64,000 bases of DNA from Chitinophaga silvatica (GTDB taxonomy: Bacteria > Bacteroidota > Bacteroidia > Chitinophagales > Chitinophagaceae). Positions 24,489 to 33,421 of the stretch are shown here, piece by piece. Location of the stretch: assembly GCF_003419895.1 (NCBI RefSeq), contig NZ_QPMM01000013.1, forward strand, positions 62,001-126,000. Reading direction: 5' to 3'. Numbering within the stretch: position 1 is the first letter of the stretch; each line of letters opens with the position of its first letter. The position numbers were made by a program, and so were the translations under genes. Under the pieces are notes generated by a model. The model had not been told where the DNA came from and ran no database searches. It worked only from the letters and a program-made list of their open reading frames with translations.

Positions 24489-25127
24489 ATGTTACCTATG
24501 CGTACTTCAATAAAAAAATTCCATCGCTTTTCAGGTATTGTGATCGCCGGATTTCTTCTGTTACATTTATCAAACCATTTGTTTGCACTGGGTGGACCAG
24601 AATTGCATATAAAAGTTATGGAAATGCTGCGTCCTGTTTATCGATTCTGGCCAGTTGAATTTCTGTTGTTATTATGTGTAGCTTTCCAGGTGGTAAGTGG
24701 ACTAACACTGGTTTTTACAAAGCGAATCTTTAAACAACCTTTATATGTAGTAATACAGGTAGTGAGTGGGTTGTATCTCGCCTTTTTCCTGATCTTTCAT
24801 GTCAGAGCCGTACTGATGGGGCGTTATTTATGGCATACTGATACCAATTTCTACTTTGCTGCCGGCGTTGCAAATCGTTATCCAGAGAAGTTGTTTTTTA
24901 TTCCTTACTACTCTTTATCTCTAATTTGCATTTTCGCACATTTAGCTTGTGTACATTATATCAGACGTAAGGAACAACTAAGTAAATCAACCCTGGTTTA
25001 TTCTAATGAGAATATAAATGCTATCTGCAAACGAGAGACATTTATTATCTCTGCAGGAGGGGCTGTAATTACTCTGCTAATTATGTTATCTCTGACTGGA
25101 GTACTCTATCCTATTACTTTTCATTAA
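24489..25127 (+). CDS. Cytochrome-b-like multi-helix membrane protein
   Basis: A 212-residue membrane protein with about five helices: residues 14-34, 52-76, 84-105, 138-158 and 182-205. Conserved-looking His residues lie in LLLHLSNHLFALGGPELHIK and LIFHVRAVLMGRYLWHTD. The overall text resembles the SdhC-type cytochrome b fold of succinate dehydrogenase/fumarate reductase, in which paired His ligands hold haem. No SdhA or SdhB gene is nearby. The ATG at 24498 is an equal alternative start. It is followed 16 bases later by a helical repeat protein, so they likely work together. Confidence 0.6.
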   Translation: MLPMRTSIKKFHRFSGIVIAGFLLLHLSNHLFALGGPELHIKVMEMLRPVYRFWPVEFLLLLCVAFQVVSGLTLVFTKRIFKQPLYVVIQVVSGLYLAFFLIFHVRAVLMGRYLWHTDTNFYFAAGVANRYPEKLFFIPYYSLSLICIFAHLACVHYIRRKEQLSKSTLVYSNENINAICKRETFIISAGGAVITLLIMLSLTGVLYPITFH

Positions 25128-25143
25128 ATATTGAAAACAAATT

Positions 25144-26076
25144 ATGCCAAAATATACCGATAAATATCTTACTCCCCAACAAGTGGATGACTTCCTGAAA
25201 TCTAAGGAAATTGATTCCACTTATCATGATTTGTTTAGAGAGCGACTGGAAAATTTTTTTATGGAAGTAGAACTGGAGGGTGATGATAGTTACTCTAAGG
25301 ATGAATGGGGCAATTCTGCCTTAAAATATGGTCATGCATATGTAACGGCATATGATAAACTTCTGAAGGCAGGACATGGTATTCTCTGGGCCTCTGCATA
25401 TGCACATCAGGCCTGGCTGAGAGATGAAGAAAACTCATTTCGTGAAGCCTGGGATACTGTTTATGATGAAGACGAACAATTAGCAAGAGAAGAATTAGAT
25501 ATCTATTGCAGGGGTTTAAACTTAAATGAACATTATAAACAGCGCTTTATTCTTGCGGTTACTGAAGATTTTTATAACCTTAGAAAAGCTCTCGAAGTAG
25601 CAGCAACCTGGAGTTCAACTTATCAAAAGTTGATTAATACCGGCAAAACAGAATTTTATGCAAAGTTATATGCAGATACAGCAGAAGTTTTTTCACCTGT
25701 ATATACCGAAAAGTATGTAAATACCTACCAAGCAGAATTAGATAATGGTAGGGATGATAACTACGCTGAAGTTAAAGCCAGTTATGCCGCCGATATGTAT
25801 GATACCCGGGATAGGTTTGGTGCTAAACTGAGTGAAGAGAAGAGAGATGAAATTGAAACCGCAATCAAAGGGTATATAGATGGATGGGATTATGCTCGAA
25901 ACCATGGCCTGAAGCAGGGGTTCGTAGAATGGTACCAAAATACCTATATGGAAAGATGGATGATACCTGAATTATCCAAACTAAAAGGGGAGGAGCTGAC
26001 CCAAAAAATTGTTGAAATTTCACTGAAAAGATATAATGAAGCTATCGAAAAAGAACAAAAAAGAGGCTACAAATAA
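25144..26076 (+). CDS. Helical repeat protein of unknown function
   Basis: A 310-residue cytoplasmic, acidic, Tyr/Ala-rich protein without signal peptide. A pattern of about 50 residues recurs: YVTAYDKLLKAGHGILWASA, then SSTYQKLINTGKTEFYAKLY, then TYQAELDNGRDDNYAEVKAS. Each pairs a Tyr-Gln/Lys-Leu helix with a Gly turn and an Ala-Tyr helix, so a solenoid-like helical fold is likely. No named family recognised. It is the second gene behind the cytochrome-b-like protein and ends inside its own terminator. Confidence 0.6.
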   Translation: MPKYTDKYLTPQQVDDFLKSKEIDSTYHDLFRERLENFFMEVELEGDDSYSKDEWGNSALKYGHAYVTAYDKLLKAGHGILWASAYAHQAWLRDEENSFREAWDTVYDEDEQLAREELDIYCRGLNLNEHYKQRFILAVTEDFYNLRKALEVAATWSSTYQKLINTGKTEFYAKLYADTAEVFSPVYTEKYVNTYQAELDNGRDDNYAEVKASYAADMYDTRDRFGAKLSEEKRDEIETAIKGYIDGWDYARNHGLKQGFVEWYQNTYMERWMIPELSKLKGEELTQKIVEISLKRYNEAIEKEQKRGYK

Positions 26077-26089
26077 TAGCCTCTTTTTT
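26057..26089 (+). terminator. Intrinsic terminator overlapping the end of the repeat protein gene
   Basis: AAAAAAGAGGCT (26057-26068) pairs perfectly with AGCCTCTTTTTT (26078-26089), 9-base loop. It includes the last codons and the stop. The A/T-run on both sides makes it usable from either strand. Confidence 0.88.
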
Positions 26090-26118
26090 CATTAATTCAG
26101 AGTTTGGTTGTAAAAGCA

Positions 26119-26427
26119 TTAAAGCGGGCAAGCAAAATTGTTGATCTCTGTATAATCCTGGCTTACAGAATTGTCAGACCATTCATAATGATAGGTGCAG
26201 GTCCAGCGAGTTGGGTTAGTACCAGTTTTAACAGATGATGTGTAAACTTTTATTCCTGTTTCACATACATTGTTAATACATTTCTTACTGATACCTGTAC
26301 AGGATGTGCAATCCACTCTTTTAACCTTCTTGGTAACAGCACTGCTCCTATGACTTCCTGACAGTACAGCGAAATTTACTGCCAGGCCAAGCAACAGTGC
26401 CTGTGAACAGATCAGAATACTTTTCAT
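26119..26427 (-). CDS. Small secreted Cys-rich protein of unknown function
   Basis: A 102-residue protein with signal peptide (SILICSQALLLGLAVNFAVL). The mature part has seven Cys, with VDCTSCTGISKKCINNVCET, then a WTCTYHYEW segment and a final ACP. The layout recalls NVEALA-type and other short Bacteroidota peptides, but I cannot name the family. Disulfide stabilisation is likely. Convergent to the repeat protein gene, with the bidirectional terminator between. Confidence 0.55.
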   Translation of the reverse strand: MKSILICSQALLLGLAVNFAVLSGSHRSSAVTKKVKRVDCTSCTGISKKCINNVCETGIKVYTSSVKTGTNPTRWTCTYHYEWSDNSVSQDYTEINNFACPL

Positions 26428-26732
26428 AATTATGAAATTTGGTTAACGAATACAGTAATTTAACTAATCACCCTGTACCCCGGTTATAAAAAAAATGCTT
26501 AGTTATCATGTATTGCTTCTGTCAAACACTGCATTGCCAGCACAGTTAAAGTGAATAAGAGTGCTCTTATCCAGGATATTCAATGGTTTAGCCCCGAATA
26601 AAATGAAAGTCTGCTGTACCTGTATTGCAGTTGAGCAATAATTGAATATTAAAAATGTCTATTTTATACTATTCACCATTTGTTATACTTTCCTTTAGTA
26701 GCTTTGGCGCGATTATCTAAACTCATATACCT
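26428..26732. other. Divergent intergenic region
   Basis: About 305 bases between the small Cys-rich gene and the gene at 26733. The right end carries the promoter described separately. No ORF or repeat found in the rest. Confidence 0.4.
26679..26706 (+). promoter_or_regulatory. Bacteroidota-type promoter for the gene at 26733
   Basis: TTTG (26679-26682), 16 bases, TAGCTTTG (26699-26706). The -7 element is an exact match; the spacer is a little short. Transcription would start about 20 bases before the ATG. Confidence 0.5.
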
Positions 26733-28568
26733 ATGAAGAATTCAGGGGCAGCTAAATGGTGGCTGGCAGGTTGTTTATGTGTAGCATTCACTCAAAATGT
26801 AAAGGCTCAGGATCCGGAAAAAGTCAAGGCAACTATTATCTATCAGATGATGGATCTCGATTACAGGATCGCTTTTATTCCTGGAAATAAAGACACTGAT
26901 TGCAGAACTATTTATGCCAATCAGGCGAAAGAAGAGTTTTTAGAGTTTAAAAAGCTGTTGGAACCCAATTTGTCGTTATTTAAACCCGGGCAGCAAACCA
27001 GATTGACAAACTACCAGAAAGCCCTGGAAGAAATATTGCTTACAGATGTTGTTTTCAACACACTTAAAAAACCAAATTATTCTACCAGTAAATCAATTGA
27101 TGAGCCGGAAGCTGCTGTAAAATTCTCTGCGCATCTGCATAACATGGCCAGAAACCTGTTAATCGATAATCTCGAGAATATCTATAACCTAGATCTGGTA
27201 CTGGCTATTTCTAATCTAAGTATTGCTTCTGAGGCAGTGGCACTGCGTTCTACCTCAGATGATTGCCGTGCTTATGCAAGCAGTCAGTTAGAGGCCGGCA
27301 AAAAGAATCTGGATAAACTCTATCAGGCAGCTAAATCGAGTAATAAACCAGAGGTAAATAGTGAGATAGAAAAATTATTGGTGCTTTTCAAAAATAATGC
27401 AACAGGTATTCCTGCTCAAACGGCCGAACTATATAATAACGGGTTGATTAAGCTTTCTCCCGGAGGTAAACTGGCTGCAAAAGAAGCAAGTCGTTCTGCC
27501 AAAGAAGACTTACAGAAAAGGGAAGTACGCTTGAAAATGTTATACCCTACTACCAAAGTATACCTGAATGCAAAAGTAAAACAACTGAAAGAAGGTGAAA
27601 AATATCAGGTACAGCTCCCATCTATTGCAGATACCTGGGCGGCTCAACATGCCATTTATATCAGTTCAGATGCCAAGGCTGCCAAAAAAGGGGAGACTCC
27701 TGATTATACTTTCAAAATTATTACACCGGGAGTAAAAGACTTTAAAATTGAGGCTCCTCAATTTGCACAAGGCACTGTAAAGGCAAATGTGATGTTTCAT
27801 CCTACAATTGAAGTGCGTGGCTACTTTGCAAATATCTACTACCACTTTCCGCTGAAAGTAGAAGTATGGAATAAAGCCGGGCAACTGGAGAAAACAATTG
27901 TTGTAATAGGTGAAAATGATTGGCTGGGGGATATGTTCCATGCAGATTATCTCAGGGATCAAAAGCCTGAAGAACAAAATTCTGTTGCTACCATTCGTGG
28001 ATTCGATAATATCGAAATGGCTAAGAAAGGTATTGAAACGGAACGTGAAAATATTATCAGAAGATTACAGCAGAATAGCTGGATTGTATTGGCTGATTAT
28101 ATTTCAAAAGCTCTTACTACTGCATATGGTAGCGATAAAGTAAGCAACTATATGTACCCGATATATGGACTTAAAGATGCAACACCGGAGCAGGCAGAAT
28201 TAGTGTCGCTGATCGACAGAACCAAGGAAGCGATTTCAAATATTGGCGATAAAGATAAAACTGCTGCCAGCATTAATACGCTGAAAGGCATTGTTACTGA
28301 ATATGAACAACGATTAACCGGCGACGTTACTCCAAATATGAAAGCATTATGCCTTATGAACGCTGCCCAGGCAGCTTTGCTGTCTGATCAGATCAATAAG
28401 TCGGTAGAACTTTACCAGGCTTATCTGTCGGTAGAAAAAGACAATATGGGTATGCAAATGAGCTATGAAAAGGTAATACCTAGTTACTATTATCGTGGTG
28501 TTATGGCCGATGGGAGTGTAGATCCTATTGTACTTAGAGAACCTCCTGCTAAATTCAGGAAGTGGTAG
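26733..28568 (+). CDS. Large secreted helical protein of unknown function
   Basis: A 611-residue protein with signal peptide (WWLAGCLCVAFTQNVKAQ). The first 290 residues are helical with Lys/Glu-rich blocks; a beta-rich middle (about 290-400) contains IEVRGYFANIYYHFPLKVEV; the C-terminal part (about 470-590) has TPR-like text such as LMNAAQAALLSDQINKSVEL then YQAYLS. No family is recognised. It has its own promoter and terminator, so it is likely a single-gene unit. Confidence 0.6.
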   Translation: MKNSGAAKWWLAGCLCVAFTQNVKAQDPEKVKATIIYQMMDLDYRIAFIPGNKDTDCRTIYANQAKEEFLEFKKLLEPNLSLFKPGQQTRLTNYQKALEEILLTDVVFNTLKKPNYSTSKSIDEPEAAVKFSAHLHNMARNLLIDNLENIYNLDLVLAISNLSIASEAVALRSTSDDCRAYASSQLEAGKKNLDKLYQAAKSSNKPEVNSEIEKLLVLFKNNATGIPAQTAELYNNGLIKLSPGGKLAAKEASRSAKEDLQKREVRLKMLYPTTKVYLNAKVKQLKEGEKYQVQLPSIADTWAAQHAIYISSDAKAAKKGETPDYTFKIITPGVKDFKIEAPQFAQGTVKANVMFHPTIEVRGYFANIYYHFPLKVEVWNKAGQLEKTIVVIGENDWLGDMFHADYLRDQKPEEQNSVATIRGFDNIEMAKKGIETERENIIRRLQQNSWIVLADYISKALTTAYGSDKVSNYMYPIYGLKDATPEQAELVSLIDRTKEAISNIGDKDKTAASINTLKGIVTEYEQRLTGDVTPNMKALCLMNAAQAALLSDQINKSVELYQAYLSVEKDNMGMQMSYEKVIPSYYYRGVMADGSVDPIVLREPPAKFRKW

Positions 28569-28598
28569 GGTATTAATAATATTAATTTAATGATATTG

Positions 28599-28630
28599 GG
28601 CTATCCATTTTTTGGATAGCCTTGTTTTTT
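28599..28630 (+). terminator. Intrinsic terminator
   Basis: GGCTATCC (28599-28606) pairs with GGATAGCC (28614-28621) around a 7-base loop, then TTGTTTTTT. It ends the 26733-28568 transcript. Confidence 0.85.
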
Positions 28631-28661
28631 ATAAATTTCAATAAATTAATATCCCTTTACA

Positions 28662-29282
28662 ATGAAAGTATGGACAAACTCTATGAAAGGAGAGGATAAG
28701 ATCATTGCCCATGTTGATGATATGATCTATAAATGTAACCCCAAAGCATCAGAGATAGATAGTGTGGTTTGGAGCCTTAATCAGAATATTCCACCTACAC
28801 AGAATATGTTTGCTATTCCAGTTTCTTATATACAGGAGATCAGATGGCAGGAAGGCAATAAATACCTGCAGGTTTTCTTTCGGGGTTCAGAAGAACATTT
28901 GATTGTTTTAGATGATTCCAGACGTAAAGAAATGTATGATTATTTCCGTAACACAATTCCTGACTTTTTTAACACAACAGATTATTATACTAAAATTGAG
29001 GCAGCAAAGAAGCCTTTAATTGCCCTTGGAGTGCTGGCTGCATTATTTCTGCCTACCCTTTATATGGCAGCAAAAATGGAAGCTACCGGAGGTATGGAGG
29101 CTTTTTCTACCAGGGGAATTTTTACTGTTATTTTAGCCCTTGCTGCACTTGGAACGATTAAAGTAGTTTTGATATTCGGTAGTCTGTTGGCAATTACCGG
29201 AGTTTCTATAGTTAGAAAAATGAAGCAACCTCCGGTAATTCACCGATTGATTAAGACAATAAAAAAGCCTGTAGTGAATTAA
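28662..29282 (+). CDS. Membrane protein with soluble N-terminal domain, unknown function
   Basis: A 206-residue protein without signal peptide. Residues 1-110 are soluble and beta-rich (SYIQEIRWQEGNKYLQVFFR, then GSEEHLIVLDD), which looks PH-like. Two membrane helices at about 121-138 and 152-186 follow, and the end is Lys/Pro-rich (KTIKKPVVN). The family is unknown. Its stop lies inside a bidirectional terminator shared with the YceI gene. Confidence 0.6.
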   Translation: MKVWTNSMKGEDKIIAHVDDMIYKCNPKASEIDSVVWSLNQNIPPTQNMFAIPVSYIQEIRWQEGNKYLQVFFRGSEEHLIVLDDSRRKEMYDYFRNTIPDFFNTTDYYTKIEAAKKPLIALGVLAALFLPTLYMAAKMEATGGMEAFSTRGIFTVILALAALGTIKVVLIFGSLLAITGVSIVRKMKQPPVIHRLIKTIKKPVVN

Positions 29283-29296
29283 CTACAGGCTTTTTT
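29261..29296. terminator. Bidirectional terminator between convergent genes
   Basis: AAAAAAGCCTGTAGT (29261-29275) and ACTACAGGCTTTTTT (29282-29296) are perfectly complementary with a 6-base loop, with a T-run in both directions. The left arm encodes the last residues of the upstream gene. It serves that gene and the YceI gene. Confidence 0.92.
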
Positions 29297-29311
29297 CAAG
29301 TTTTTTAAACC

Positions 29312-29983
29312 TTATTTTTTATCAGCTCTCAGGCTGAAACCAATTTCAACATCTTTACTGATCATCCAGTTTTCAGGGCTGCCTTCAGTTTTGTAGCTGA
29401 TACCCCATGCAGATCTGTCGATCACGAATTTCGCAGTTGCAGTTACTTCATTTCCATTTACAGAAACCAGTGCAGGGAAAGTGATATTCAGTGTACTGTC
29501 TTTCAGTGTCAGGTTACCGCTAATCAGGTTGGTAGCACCAGGCACCAGGCTTTGTTGTTTAGTGCTGTCATATGGTGCAACAGAAGTAATTTCAAATTTA
29601 GCAGTTGGGTATTTCTCAACATCAAAGAAATCACCGCTTTTCAGGTGACCGTCCAGATCAGTTGATTTCTTGCCTGCTTCTGTTACAGATGCCGGATCTG
29701 TAGTCAGAGAAATCATGTTTACGTTAAAATTACCACCTGTAATTGCTCCATTGTCAACTATCAGATTACCATCTGTTACTTTGATTGCGCCAAAACGAGG
29801 TGCAAATCCACCTTTGTGGGTAGCACGCCATTGAACAGCTGTAGTAGTTGTATCAATTGCATATGTAGCTCCGGTAGCTGCTGAAACTTCCTGTTTTTCT
29901 TCCGTTTTAGTCTGATTTGCTGCTCCTCCGCCACATGCTGCAAGTGCAAGCATCATAATAAGCGCTGGTACTGTTTGTTTCAT
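29312..29983 (-). CDS. YceI-family lipoprotein
   Basis: A 223-residue protein with lipoprotein signal (VPALIMMLALAACGGGAAN). From residue 38 on it shows the YceI lipocalin-like barrel: YAIDTTTTAVQWRATHKGG, LKSGDFFDVEKYPTAKFEIT and GNLTLKDSTLNITFPAL. The fold binds polyisoprenoid-type lipids in known members; the actual ligand here is unknown. Single gene, ending at the bidirectional terminator. Confidence 0.93.
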   Translation of the reverse strand: MKQTVPALIMMLALAACGGGAANQTKTEEKQEVSAATGATYAIDTTTTAVQWRATHKGGFAPRFGAIKVTDGNLIVDNGAITGGNFNVNMISLTTDPASVTEAGKKSTDLDGHLKSGDFFDVEKYPTAKFEITSVAPYDSTKQQSLVPGATNLISGNLTLKDSTLNITFPALVSVNGNEVTATAKFVIDRSAWGISYKTEGSPENWMISKDVEIGFSLRADKK

Positions 29984-30225
29984 AAAAATTGACGTATTTA
30001 TATATATGAGAGTGCTAAGTTAAGCATTTATAACTAATTATAAATTGAAACATTGAAAAATGTCAATATTATAACAATTGTTTAAATGGAAAAGAAAGAT
30101 TTGTATTATGTATTTGTAATATATAAGGCAGTGTAAAGTAGCCTAATAGTGTATAGATGATAGATGTTGCAACATTAATTAAAAAAAATGAGATAATTGA
30201 GTTTATTGGTGGGTTAACAATAATA

Positions 30226-30264
30226 TTACTTAAGCCAGACAACTCAGGTATCTGGCTTAAGTAA
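30226..30264 (-). terminator. Hairpin terminator-like element after the FAD/Fe-S enzyme
   Basis: TTACTTAAGCCAGA (30226-30239) and TCTGGCTTAAGTAA (30251-30264) pair perfectly over 14 bp with an 11-base loop, directly after the stop codon at 30271. The following minus strand is only weakly T-rich. Confidence 0.6.
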
Positions 30265-30270
30265 GAAATT

Positions 30271-33090
30271 TTACAGACATTCATCCAACAGATAAACGAT
30301 GGATTCGTAATTTTTTCCTGTGGCTTCAGATAACGCCATTTCACAGGTTTTGGAGCTGGAGTAATAACCATCAGCATTACAGGATTTTACCTCCGTAGCT
30401 TCCGGTAAGGTAGCAGATTTCGTTAGCTCAGGGAACAGAAACCCACGATCCCCGGCCATTCCGCAGCAACCCGCATTCACCGGTACCGTAACTTCTTCTG
30501 ATAACTGTTTCGCTATTTTTAGGAATTGATCTTCCTGCCCCGTCTTTTGCAATGTACAAACCGGATGTAACACTATGTTTTGCATCCGCTTCTTTATAGT
30601 AGCTCCAGGTAATACATAGTCTGAAATAAAATCGATACTATCTATAATATTCAATGCATCGAATTTGGCTTTATTCTCTGCATTGAGCTGTGGCCTGCAA
30701 TGTTTAAGCGTATATGTACAAGAGCTAATATCTATTACAATGGGCCATTTCCCTTCTTCACTCCATTTCCACAACTTACTGATCGTGTTATTTGCCGTGT
30801 GCTCAAAAGCCGTAGGGAATCCTTTCGAAGAAAAGATCTGTCCGCAACAGGTTCCATTAATATCGTCCGGCAACACCAGCTTAATATCCCGTTTCATTGC
30901 CAGACTTACCATTACCTCCGTCATATTCTTCTTATCGGCTGTGGAACCACCCATAGTCCGACTGATGCAGGTAGGGAAGTAGATCACCGTTTGATTGCCA
31001 TTGGTTTCCCTGGCCTGGCGACGAGTTTTGCTAATTGAGGAGGGCGAAATTTGATTCGACCATAACGGAACCGCAGGAATTACTTTCTTTATAGCTCCTG
31101 TTACTTTAGTTAATGTATTCCTGCCAAGTACCTTATTAATACCGGTAGCTGCACTCACTGCTACTTTAACAATACCTTCCGTAGCACCAAAGTTTCTGGA
31201 TACTGCAAGGGCTATTGAATTGGCAAATTTGTTATGGTTTTCATTTCGCAACCGTTTCACCAACGATCCGGTATTAATATCTACCGGACAGGCTTCTGCA
31301 CAGAGTCCGTCTACCGCGCAGGTAGAAAGGCCTTCATATTGGTACTGCTCTAACAGCTCCTTATACTCTGCTTCATTGGTATGCTTTAATCGGGCTATTT
31401 CCCGCCTTGCCACAATTCTTCTTCTTGGAGTCATGGTAAGGTTGCGGCTTGGACATTTATATTCACAAAAACCACATTCCATACATTTATCCACTTCCTC
31501 TTCCACCATCGGAAGATCCTTTAAATTCCTTATATGTGCCTCTTTATCCTGGTTGATGATCACCCCGGGATTCAGCATCAGCGCCGGATCTACTACTTCC
31601 TTCACCGATTTCATAATGCGGTAGATGTCTGGCCCCCATTCTGTTTCTACAAATGGAGCCATATTTCTACCGGTACCATGTTCTGCTTTTAGCGCTCCTT
31701 TATACTTGCCTACTACCAATTCAACTACTTCCCTGATAAACAGATCATAACGCTGAACTTCTGCAGCTGTATCAAATGACTGGGTTACTACAAAGTGAAT
31801 ATTTCCGTCTTTGGCATGTCCGAAAATAATTGCTTCGAGGTAGCCATATTTAGAAAAAAGCGCTTGCAAGTCAAGGATCGCATTGCCAAGTTGCAGTACC
31901 GGCACGGCTATATCTTCCAGTATAACAGTAGACCCACTTTTTCTGATAGCTCCTACTGATGGAAACATTCCTTTACGTATTTTCCAGAGGAACGCCTGCT
32001 CTTTCGGATCATTTGTGAATTTAGCAGGGATGGCCAGCGGAATCTGACTTTGCCGCTGATAAAAGTCTTCTGTTTTTTGTTTTACTTCTTCTTCAGTAAA
32101 TCCCTGGTATTCTATTAACAATGCTGCACCGGTAGGAGGGAGTTGTGCCAGCAGTTCCGGAATTCCCTTCAGATGTAGTACTGAGCGCAGTGATGCATTG
32201 TCCATCAGTTCAATAGTTTCTGCTCCGGTTTCTGTAATGGCTTCTATGGCACTACAGGCAGCTTGTATGTCGGCAAAGCAAAGCAGCGATGTTACTTTAA
32301 CCGGATAATCAGGAACCGTTTCAAAAACTGCTTCGGAAATGAATCCGAGTGTTCCTTCTGCTCCAACCATCAACCTGGCCATTATATCTAATGGTCTTTC
32401 ATGATCAATGAAGGCATTTACTGCATATCCTACGGTATTCTTGGTTTTATATTTACTACGAATCAGGTCATACATCAACTTATCTGCGAGGATTTCATTT
32501 CTCCATTGAATAAGCCTGGCAGCCAGTTCGGGGCATTCCTGTTCAAAACGTATATAATCTTCCTGGCTTTCAGTAGTGAAAGTTTTGCCGTCAGGAAGCA
32601 TGAAGCGGATATATTTTACTGTATGATAAGCATTCTTTGAAACGCCGCAACACATACCACTGGCATTATTGGAGATAATTCCACCTATCATGGCAGAATT
32701 AATGCTGGCCGGATCAGGACCAATCTTGCGTGCATACTTTTTCAGCATTGCATTCACAACTCCTCCTGTTATACCTGGCTGAACCCTTACATAAGCCCCT
32801 TGCTCCTCAATCCTGATGCTATTCCAGTTCTTGCTCAAATCTACCAGTATACCATCTGTGATCGATTGGCCCGATAAACTGGTGCCGGCCGTTCGGAAGG
32901 TCAACGGAATATTATGCGCCAATGAGAATAGGAATAGATTCCTGATTTCTTCTTCAGAAACAGGATTTACTACCGCTTTAGGCTTAAGGTAGTAAAATCC
33001 GGCATCCGAGGCATACGAAACTAAATCAATCAGTTTCGTAAGTATTCGTTCGGCCGGCAGCAGGGATTGCAGTTTTTCTTCAATGTTCAT
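30271..33090 (-). CDS. FAD-linked oxidase fused to Fe-S/CCG domain (D-lactate dehydrogenase-type)
   Basis: A 939-residue fusion. FAD-binding-4 domain at about residues 35-200 (FRTAGTSLSGQSITDGILVD; IISNNASGMCCGVSKNAYHT), FAD-oxidase C-terminal domain to about 510 (FGHAKDGNIHFVVT; LKAEHGTGRNMAPFVETEWG). Then two 4Fe-4S motifs (CMECGFCEYKCPSRN; CAVDGLCAEACPVD) and two CCG half-motifs (NGTCCGQIFSSKG; AGCCGMAGDRGFLF). This DLD-GlpC architecture fits D-lactate or 2-hydroxyglutarate-type dehydrogenases that pass electrons to the quinone pool. The substrate cannot be fixed from sequence. No signal or membrane helix. Confidence 0.92.
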   Translation of the reverse strand: MNIEEKLQSLLPAERILTKLIDLVSYASDAGFYYLKPKAVVNPVSEEEIRNLFLFSLAHNIPLTFRTAGTSLSGQSITDGILVDLSKNWNSIRIEEQGAYVRVQPGITGGVVNAMLKKYARKIGPDPASINSAMIGGIISNNASGMCCGVSKNAYHTVKYIRFMLPDGKTFTTESQEDYIRFEQECPELAARLIQWRNEILADKLMYDLIRSKYKTKNTVGYAVNAFIDHERPLDIMARLMVGAEGTLGFISEAVFETVPDYPVKVTSLLCFADIQAACSAIEAITETGAETIELMDNASLRSVLHLKGIPELLAQLPPTGAALLIEYQGFTEEEVKQKTEDFYQRQSQIPLAIPAKFTNDPKEQAFLWKIRKGMFPSVGAIRKSGSTVILEDIAVPVLQLGNAILDLQALFSKYGYLEAIIFGHAKDGNIHFVVTQSFDTAAEVQRYDLFIREVVELVVGKYKGALKAEHGTGRNMAPFVETEWGPDIYRIMKSVKEVVDPALMLNPGVIINQDKEAHIRNLKDLPMVEEEVDKCMECGFCEYKCPSRNLTMTPRRRIVARREIARLKHTNEAEYKELLEQYQYEGLSTCAVDGLCAEACPVDINTGSLVKRLRNENHNKFANSIALAVSRNFGATEGIVKVAVSAATGINKVLGRNTLTKVTGAIKKVIPAVPLWSNQISPSSISKTRRQARETNGNQTVIYFPTCISRTMGGSTADKKNMTEVMVSLAMKRDIKLVLPDDINGTCCGQIFSSKGFPTAFEHTANNTISKLWKWSEEGKWPIVIDISSCTYTLKHCRPQLNAENKAKFDALNIIDSIDFISDYVLPGATIKKRMQNIVLHPVCTLQKTGQEDQFLKIAKQLSEEVTVPVNAGCCGMAGDRGFLFPELTKSATLPEATEVKSCNADGYYSSSKTCEMALSEATGKNYESIVYLLDECL

Positions 33091-33421
33091 AATGACTTAT
33101 CATTTCCAGACGTGAAAAGGAGCATCTATTAAGCGATGTTTCCGAAGTCTAAAATTAATTCAAAACCAACAACATATCATAATTTCTTATGCATAAATTG
33201 TAAACAAATTACTTTTATTTTAGTAAACAAACTTAAAATGACGCAGGAAAATAATATAAATATATCATTCTTTTTGCCTATATTACAATCAGAGACGTGC
33301 CGATTTCAGAGCATTTTAACTATATCATGAGATCCCTCAAAAAACTATGTCAATGTTAATTCCTTAGAATGGTTTTAGCCCTTTAGAATATTTCATTTAT
33401 TAATAAACCCCTATATCGCTC
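33091..33421. other. Divergent intergenic region
   Basis: About 330 AT-rich bases between the FAD/Fe-S enzyme and the three-gene operon at 33422. No consensus promoter, hairpin or credible small ORF found by reading. Confidence 0.4.

Noticed and set aside
24350..24658. 102-codon plus-strand ORF before the cytochrome-b-like gene
   Set aside because: Overlaps that gene in another frame; Phe/Ile-rich text from AT-rich DNA.
30069..30377. 102-codon minus-strand ORF
   Set aside because: Its first third overlaps the end of the FAD/Fe-S enzyme in another frame and the rest is low-complexity AT-rich text; no start support.
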